A stretch of DNA of 11,158 nucleotides from an uncultured Spongiibacteraceae bacterium (GTDB lineage: Bacteria; Pseudomonadota; Gammaproteobacteria; Pseudomonadales; CAMLJR01). Each line of letters begins with the position of its first letter. Position 1 is the stretch's first letter. The stretch spans positions 1-11,158 of the forward strand of contig CAMLJR010000098.1 in the NCBI GenBank assembly GCA_946480345.1. Direction: 5' to 3'. Shown piece by piece: positions 7,224-11,158 of this stretch. The translations under genes and the position numbers were made by a program. The notes beneath the pieces were generated by a model. It ran no database searches and had not been told where the DNA came from. It worked only from the letters and a program-made list of their open reading frames with translations.

Positions 7224-7234
7224 AGCGCGTGCGC
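7209..7234. other. Hairpin centred on the shared stop codons of the MFS and tetR genes
   Basis: GCGCGCGCG (7209-7217) pairs with CGCGTGCGC (7226-7234) in a 9-bp stem with one G-U wobble; the 8-base loop AGTTAAAG holds both stop codons. On the plus strand it is followed only by ATTCTTTGG and on the minus strand by no T run, so it is not a standard intrinsic terminator. It may protect 3' ends or aid convergent termination. Confidence 0.45.
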
Positions 7235-7927
7235 ATTCTTTGGCGTTACGTCTTCCTGCGCCAACGCCTGTAATTCGGCGGGGGTGATGGTCTTAACCAA
7301 GTTGACGAGAGATTTAACCGCAAGTCCCTGCATTTGCGGCATCAACGAGCTCCACGGTTTGCCGAAGCCGGCCAGCATTGTGGAACCCTCGATCGATGCG
7401 CAAATGAATATGGCGACTGTGTAAGCCTCGTCCGCGTTGAGCTTGGGATTCAACTGCTTTACGAACTCGGCTACCAGCTTGTGAAAGTAGTGATACCAAG
7501 CTTTCACGCGCGCATCCACAAGCTCGTTGTGATTCGCCATCGCCCATAGCTCAATGGACAGATGGGTCATTCTTTTCGTCTTGATTTCATCCAGGCTACC
7601 TTCGATTATCCGCGTCAGGGCTGCTTCCGCCGACATTCCGGTTTTCCGAATATTTTGTTCTACGAGTCCTTCGCTGGGCTTGAGCAGTTCTTCGAGCAGA
7701 ACCTGGAGCAGCATTTCCTTGCGAGAGAAATGTCGGCTGACATTTCCCAGCTTCAGCCCGCATTCGCTTGCGATCCGGCGGAGAGTAAAAGCGGCGGCAC
7801 CTTCTTCGATCAGAACGTGCAGGGCTGCTTTGAGAATCGAATTCACGGTATCCGACCCGCAAGCATAAATGCCTGGACGCGTGAGTACGGACGGATCTGA
7901 GGCTTTTTTGAGTCTGGTGTTAGGCAT
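7220..7927 (-). CDS. TetR/AcrR-family transcriptional regulator
   Basis: The 235-residue product has a TetR N-terminal DNA-binding domain: helix 1 at about 26-42 (DTVNSILKAALHVLIEE), then the helix-turn-helix at about 47-69 (FTLRRIASECGLKLGNVSRHFSRK), ending in the usual Y/H-F-x-x-K-E/D-x-L signature (HFSRKEMLL). Residues 85-225 form the all-helical ligand-binding and dimerisation domain, including a Trp/Tyr/His-rich stretch ELWAMANHNELVDARVKAWYHYFHK that could line the pocket. Such proteins usually repress neighbouring genes until a ligand binds. It is divergent from the flavin monooxygenase gene and convergent with the MFS gene. The candidate operators at 4995-5012 and 7971-7988 suggest it controls both flanking units and itself. 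The start is uncertain: GAGGAGG (7954-7948) lies 20 bases from the ATG, far beyond usual spacing, with no in-frame standard start in between. Confidence 0.93.
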   Translation of the reverse strand: MPNTRLKKASDPSVLTRPGIYACGSDTVNSILKAALHVLIEEGAAAFTLRRIASECGLKLGNVSRHFSRKEMLLQVLLEELLKPSEGLVEQNIRKTGMSAEAALTRIIEGSLDEIKTKRMTHLSIELWAMANHNELVDARVKAWYHYFHKLVAEFVKQLNPKLNADEAYTVAIFICASIEGSTMLAGFGKPWSSLMPQMQGLAVKSLVNLVKTITPAELQALAQEDVTPKNAHAL

Positions 7928-7951
7928 CCGCGTATGGTAACCAAAAGCCTC
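7899..7951 (-). promoter_or_regulatory. Possible mRNA hairpin enclosing the tetR ribosome site and start codon
   Basis: In the tetR transcript, GAGGCTTTT (7951-7943), which includes most of the GAGGAGG Shine-Dalgarno sequence, is perfectly complementary over 9 bases to AAAAGCCTC (7907-7899), in codons 7-10. The 35-base loop contains the ATG. Such pairing would hide the ribosome site and lower tetR translation. The pairing is seen; the regulatory role is inference. Confidence 0.35.
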
Positions 7952-7970
7952 CTCAAAAGCTCCAGAAAAT

Positions 7971-7988
7971 TGTTGTCATGTGTCTACA
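7971..7988. promoter_or_regulatory. Candidate TetR operator in the tetR-monooxygenase intergenic region
   Basis: TGTTGTC-ATGT-GTCTACA has the same 7-4-7 layout as the perfect palindrome at 4995-5012, with A-to-T changes at arm position 6 and its mirror position 15. It begins 44 bases upstream of the tetR ATG and ends 117 bases upstream of the monooxygenase ATG, a position from which it could repress both divergent genes. TTGTCA (7973-7978) inside it could be a -35 box for the monooxygenase, though no good -10 follows. A lone half site GTCAACA occurs at 8033-8039. Confidence 0.65.
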
Positions 7989-8105
7989 TTTAGGTGAAGA
8001 TACCGGGGTAATAAGAAAAGAGATGCAGCAGAGTCAACAGGCCGAAGCTCAAAGCCCGCTGTTGCTCTGATGAGAACTTACCTTTTTGTATAGGAAGAAA
8101 GCTCT

Positions 8106-9410
8106 ATGAAACACACCAAATTCCACCTCGGGTATTTCACTAAATACGGAGCCACTTCCTGGCCGGGCGACGGGAAGGAGTTCGGATCGGACTGGATCGA
8201 CGGGTCCTACCACAAAGAACTCGCCAAAATGCTGGAAGCCGCGAAGTTCGACTTCGTCTTCTTCGAAGACACCGTAATTGTCGGTGATCGCTATGGCGGC
8301 TCCATGGAGCTCGATCTGAAAAACGCGACACTGGCGCCGAAGCTCGATCCAATCCCGCTGCTGCCAGTGATGGCGCAGGGTACGTCGCACATCGGACTGA
8401 TCGCGACCGCCTCTACGACTTTCTATCCGCCTTATCTGTTGGCCCGCTTGCTGTCCACCGTCGACTCCCTGACCCACGGTCGCGCCGGCTGGAACATGGT
8501 CACGTCGAGTGAGAAGAACGCCGCGTTGAATTTCGGCATGGACAAGCTGCTTCCGCCCACCGAGCGGTATGACATTGCCGACGAATTCGTCGAGCTCGTT
8601 AAGAAACTATGGGATTCCTGGGAAGAAGGCGCGCTGGTCGCGAACCCGGAGACCGGTGTGTATGTCGACTACAAGAAGGTGCATACCGTTAATTTTGAGG
8701 GCAAGCATTTCCGCTCGCGCGGGCCGCTCAACACCGTGCGCTCGCCGCAGGGTTATCCGGTGCTCGCCCAGGCGGGTGCGTCGGAGCGCGGTCGCCAGTT
8801 CTCGTCCAAGAACGCGGAGGTCGTGCTCGGCATGATGACTGGCGGCGTCCCGGGCATGAAAGCGTATCGCGAGGATATTCGACGCCGCGCCGAAGCCCAG
8901 GGTCGCAATCCGGACGACATCAAGGTTCTCTTTCTGACGCCGGTCAACATCCTGCCCGAAGGTGTCGAGCCGCGTGAGATGACTGCGGCCGAGAAGCAGG
9001 CGTCGTTCGAGCACAACATCGTCATGGCTTCCTCTTCGCTCGATGTCGACTTCTCGCTGTACGATCTCGACGCGCCGGTTCCCCAGGATATCGTGGCCGG
9101 CGGGCATACCAGTGCGCTCGATCACATGAAAAAGGTCGGGCGAGAGGAAGGCAAGTCCATCCGCGACCTGTTCTCTATGGGTCAGGGCGCCAGCGGAATG
9201 GACTTCAGCGGCACGCCGGAGCAAGTGGCGGAAAAAATGATGGCGGTCATGGACGAGGTCGGCGGCGACGGCTTCCTGATCGAAGGGTCGGGTTATAACC
9301 GCCAGCTTCCCGAGCTGCTCAATGGCGTGATTCCAGCATTGCAAAAAGCTGGTGCGGTGCGCACCGAATACAAGGGCAAGACGCTGCGCGAGATCCTGCG
9401 CGAGTTCTAA
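8106..9410 (+). CDS. FMNH2-dependent monooxygenase, NtaA/SnaA/DszA family (bacterial luciferase superfamily)
   Basis: The 434-residue product fits the flavin-dependent monooxygenase subfamily that includes nitrilotriacetate monooxygenase component A, pristinamycin synthase SnaA and dibenzothiophene-sulfone monooxygenase DszA, in length and motifs. Seen in order: N-terminal beta strand FHLGYF (6-11); FDFVFFEDT (48-56); GTSHIGLIATASTTFYPPYLLARLLSTVDSLTHGRAGWNMVTS (92-134), with the hallmark GRAGWN; the NFEGKHFRSRGPLN substrate-loop region (196-209); PQGYPVLAQAGASERGRQF (214-232), which belongs to the flavin-phosphate site in this family; and GTPEQVAEKMMAVMDEVGGDGFLIEG (369-394). It should be a cytosolic TIM-barrel enzyme using reduced FMN from a separate reductase, which is absent here. 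AGGAAG lies 8 bases before the ATG. It is divergent from tetR across a candidate operator and has its own terminator. The coding strand looks richer in C/G-ending codons than the flanking genes. The substrate (C-N, C-S or Baeyer-Villiger type) is not determinable. Confidence 0.93.
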   Translation: MKHTKFHLGYFTKYGATSWPGDGKEFGSDWIDGSYHKELAKMLEAAKFDFVFFEDTVIVGDRYGGSMELDLKNATLAPKLDPIPLLPVMAQGTSHIGLIATASTTFYPPYLLARLLSTVDSLTHGRAGWNMVTSSEKNAALNFGMDKLLPPTERYDIADEFVELVKKLWDSWEEGALVANPETGVYVDYKKVHTVNFEGKHFRSRGPLNTVRSPQGYPVLAQAGASERGRQFSSKNAEVVLGMMTGGVPGMKAYREDIRRRAEAQGRNPDDIKVLFLTPVNILPEGVEPREMTAAEKQASFEHNIVMASSSLDVDFSLYDLDAPVPQDIVAGGHTSALDHMKKVGREEGKSIRDLFSMGQGASGMDFSGTPEQVAEKMMAVMDEVGGDGFLIEGSGYNRQLPELLNGVIPALQKAGAVRTEYKGKTLREILREF

Positions 9411-9451
9411 GGATCGCAGTTATTCCTTTTATCCATCATGTATGTTTAAAC

Positions 9452-9483
9452 GGCCAGTCCAATCTTGGACTGGCCTTTTTTTT
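9452..9483 (+). terminator. Intrinsic terminator after the flavin monooxygenase
   Basis: GGCCAGTCC (9452-9460) and GGACTGGCC (9467-9475) form a perfect 9-bp stem with an AATCTT loop, followed by eight T residues (9476-9483). It lies 41 bases after the gene's TAA. Confidence 0.95.
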
Positions 9484-9556
9484 GGCACTCTTCGAGTATT
9501 CAGTTATTCAGCATAGGGCCTAGCGACGATGCCTATGCATTTCGAATAAGACAGGC

Positions 9557-9572
9557 GCAACCAGCAGGTTGC
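9557..9572. repeat. Short inverted repeat upstream of the sensor kinase
   Basis: GCAACC-AGCA-GGTTGC is a perfect 6-4-6 inverted repeat in the 203-base gap between the monooxygenase terminator and the sensor kinase. A TATATT -10-like box (9599-9604) follows, with only a weak TTCCAA at -35 position (9575-9580). It could be an operator or be chance; nothing else stands out in this gap. Confidence 0.3.
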
Positions 9573-9686
9573 TATTCCAATAAATGAAAGAGCCTGTATA
9601 TATTGCCGACATTCGCCACCGTCAATGAGGTTCATACGGCGCAGCGTCTCTAGAAAATAACAATCTCACAATGACGGAGAAGCGGT

Positions 9687-11158
9687 GTGCGCTCTGCATT
9701 TCTGCCTTACCTATTCTTTATTTCCGCGTTGTTCGCAACCGTGACAGTTGCCGACGACATTTATCCGATTCCTTCCAATCTAACGCAGGTCGAGTTGTAT
9801 CCCGTATTGCGCATTGCACTCGATGAGCAGGGCGAGTGGTCTTTGCGTGATGCAATGAGAGCCCGATTTAATCCACCCATTCAGCAACGCTGGGGTTTTC
9901 TTCAGAAACAACAGGTTCTTTGGATAAAAATAGTTATCTCTAATCCCCACGACGAACGCCGAGCTGTCGTGCTCGATATCGGTGATTTCGCGCCCGATCA
10001 TGTGACTCAGTTTGTTGTAGATAGACAGAGCGGCGAGATACTTTCACACGAGGAAGCAGGTAGTGCATATCCGGTCAGCGAGCGTTTTATTAAATCCCAC
10101 AATATCGCTTTTCCGTTGACGCTGGCGCCGAATGCGCTCGTCGATGTCTACCTAAGAGTTCAGTCGAAAACACGCATTCAGCTGGCACCACGACTTTATT
10201 CCAGTCTCGCCTTCCAGCAACAAGAACACGCTTTTTACACCGGCGCGTACCTTTGTTACGGAGGGTTGATCGCTCTTGTTCTCTATCACCTTATTTTTAG
10301 CCTTTACAGTCGCGAATCGGAATCGGCGTATTTCATTTTCTTTATGGTGACCTGGGGCGCGTACAGCGCACTGCTTGAGGGTTTGTTACAACCGCTAATA
10401 CCCGATCAATTAATCATTTATTTTCGATCGGACTATCAAGCGGCGGCCGCCATTTTTCCTGTCATTGCGCTCGCGGCGTTTACGGCAAAATATTTACGGC
10501 AATTAAAAACATACGCCTATTTTCGCTGGATTCTGGCCGGGGTATGCATCATTACCGCCATCACGTCGACGGTTACGATTGCGGGTTGGTTTCCATTCCC
10601 GCAAATGCGCAACATCATTATCTTGATGGTGGTTGCTGCCATATGCATTCATACGTTGATCTTCAGTGTGCTCGTTATTAATGGTCATGGGCCTGCGCGT
10701 TTTTATCTTGCCGGCGCGTTGTTGATGCTGTTTTTCATTTTGAATGTGGCGTGGATTTATATCGCGTATACGGGTCTTTATACCGATGTCGGTATCTGGC
10801 TGCGATTGTCCTATATGTCGCCACTATTGTTTTTTGCCGCCGGATACGGGCAGCGCATTAATGAGTTACGCACCCAACACAACGAAAGCTTAAAGAGTGC
10901 GGCATTGGCGAAGGAAAAAATGGAATTCAAAACGCGTTTTTTTGCCAAAATGACTCATGAAATTCGCTCGCCGATGAACGGCATTATCGGACCGGTCGAG
11001 TTGTTGCGATTGACAAAACTCACGAAAGAACAAGAAAAATATATCGATATTATCGAGACGTCGGGAAATGCCTTACTGCATATCTCCAACGATATTCTCG
11101 ATTTTTCCAAGTTGGAAGCAGGCAAGGTCGCGCTGAGTGTATCGATATTTTCATTGCG
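9687..11158 (+). CDS. 7TM-DISM sensor histidine kinase (3' end beyond the window)
   Basis: The open frame runs from GTG 9687 off the window edge, giving 490 residues. GTG is chosen because GGAGA (9676-9680) lies 6 bases upstream and an in-frame TGA at 9672 closes the frame; no in-frame ATG lies near. Residues 1-22 are a signal peptide (MRSAFLPYLFFISALFATVTVA). About 25-170 form a periplasmic 7TMR-DISM-type beta domain (WSLRDAMRARFNP, LWIKIVISNP, VVLDIGDFAPDHV, AFPLTLAPNALVDVYLRVQS). Seven membrane helices follow at about 184-206, 212-232, 249-266, 279-300, 308-331, 337-360 and 368-386. After a short coiled linker (388-412) comes the HisKA dimerisation domain with phospho-acceptor H424 in FFAKMTHEIRSPMNG, and ILDFSKLEAGK (470-480). 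The ATPase domain, and a receiver if hybrid, must lie past 11158. It should sense a periplasmic ligand, often carbohydrate-like in this receptor class, and phosphorylate a partner regulator. No link to the oxidative cassette is evident. Confidence 0.93.
   Translation, partial: MRSAFLPYLFFISALFATVTVADDIYPIPSNLTQVELYPVLRIALDEQGEWSLRDAMRARFNPPIQQRWGFLQKQQVLWIKIVISNPHDERRAVVLDIGDFAPDHVTQFVVDRQSGEILSHEEAGSAYPVSERFIKSHNIAFPLTLAPNALVDVYLRVQSKTRIQLAPRLYSSLAFQQQEHAFYTGAYLCYGGLIALVLYHLIFSLYSRESESAYFIFFMVTWGAYSALLEGLLQPLIPDQLIIYFRSDYQAAAAIFPVIALAAFTAKYLRQLKTYAYFRWILAGVCIITAITSTVTIAGWFPFPQMRNIIILMVVAAICIHTLIFSVLVINGHGPARFYLAGALLMLFFILNVAWIYIAYTGLYTDVGIWLRLSYMSPLLFFAAGYGQRINELRTQHNESLKSAALAKEKMEFKTRFFAKMTHEIRSPMNGIIGPVELLRLTKLTKEQEKYIDIIETSGNALLHISNDILDFSKLEAGKVALSVSIFSL

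Noticed and set aside
8607..9344. 245-codon open frame antisense to the flavin monooxygenase
   Set aside because: Same reason: it mirrors a well-supported gene and its translation is Arg/His-rich with no recognisable motif.

Overview
The window looks like a Gammaproteobacterial chromosome segment. The signs are a moderately GC-rich sequence with canonical intrinsic terminators, an HDOD signalling protein, a 7TM-DISM sensor kinase and coiled-coil inner-membrane proteins. A Cellvibrionales-like marine or soil lineage would fit, but that is an impression and not a proof. No RNA genes, CRISPR arrays, insertion sequences or integrases were seen, and no gene-free stretch exceeds 300 bases.

Left part (1-3561), envelope and signalling genes: a membrane-anchored coiled-coil protein (190-954, own terminator); an HDOD-domain protein on the minus strand (1229-2074); and, divergent from it, a 439-residue single-pass membrane protein of unknown function with a TPR-like helical segment and a C-terminal putative beta domain (2242-3561).

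Middle part (3798-9410), a compact oxidative-metabolism cassette. It holds an unrecognised 355-residue protein that carries an Fe(II)/2-oxoglutarate facial triad plus H-x10-R (3798-4865, own terminator); a phytanoyl-CoA-dioxygenase-family oxygenase (5095-5988) 2 bases ahead of an MFS transporter (5991-7223); a convergent TetR-family regulator that shares its stop codon bases with the transporter (7220-7927); and, divergent from tetR, an NtaA/SnaA/DszA-type flavin monooxygenase (8106-9410, own terminator). Two 18-bp sites of the same form, TGTTGWC-N4-GTCWACA, lie one upstream of the dioxygenase-MFS pair and one between tetR and the monooxygenase. They are good candidates for the TetR operator and would tie the two transcription units and the regulator into one regulon. 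The inferred picture is uptake or export of a small molecule by the MFS protein, oxidation by one or two 2OG oxygenases and an FMNH2-dependent monooxygenase, and ligand-responsive control by TetR. The substrate cannot be read from the sequence, and the flavin reductase such monooxygenases need is not in the window.

Right part (9687-end): the 5' two-thirds or so of a sensor histidine kinase (signal peptide, periplasmic DISM-like domain, seven membrane helices, HisKA), cut by the window edge. It starts at GTG.
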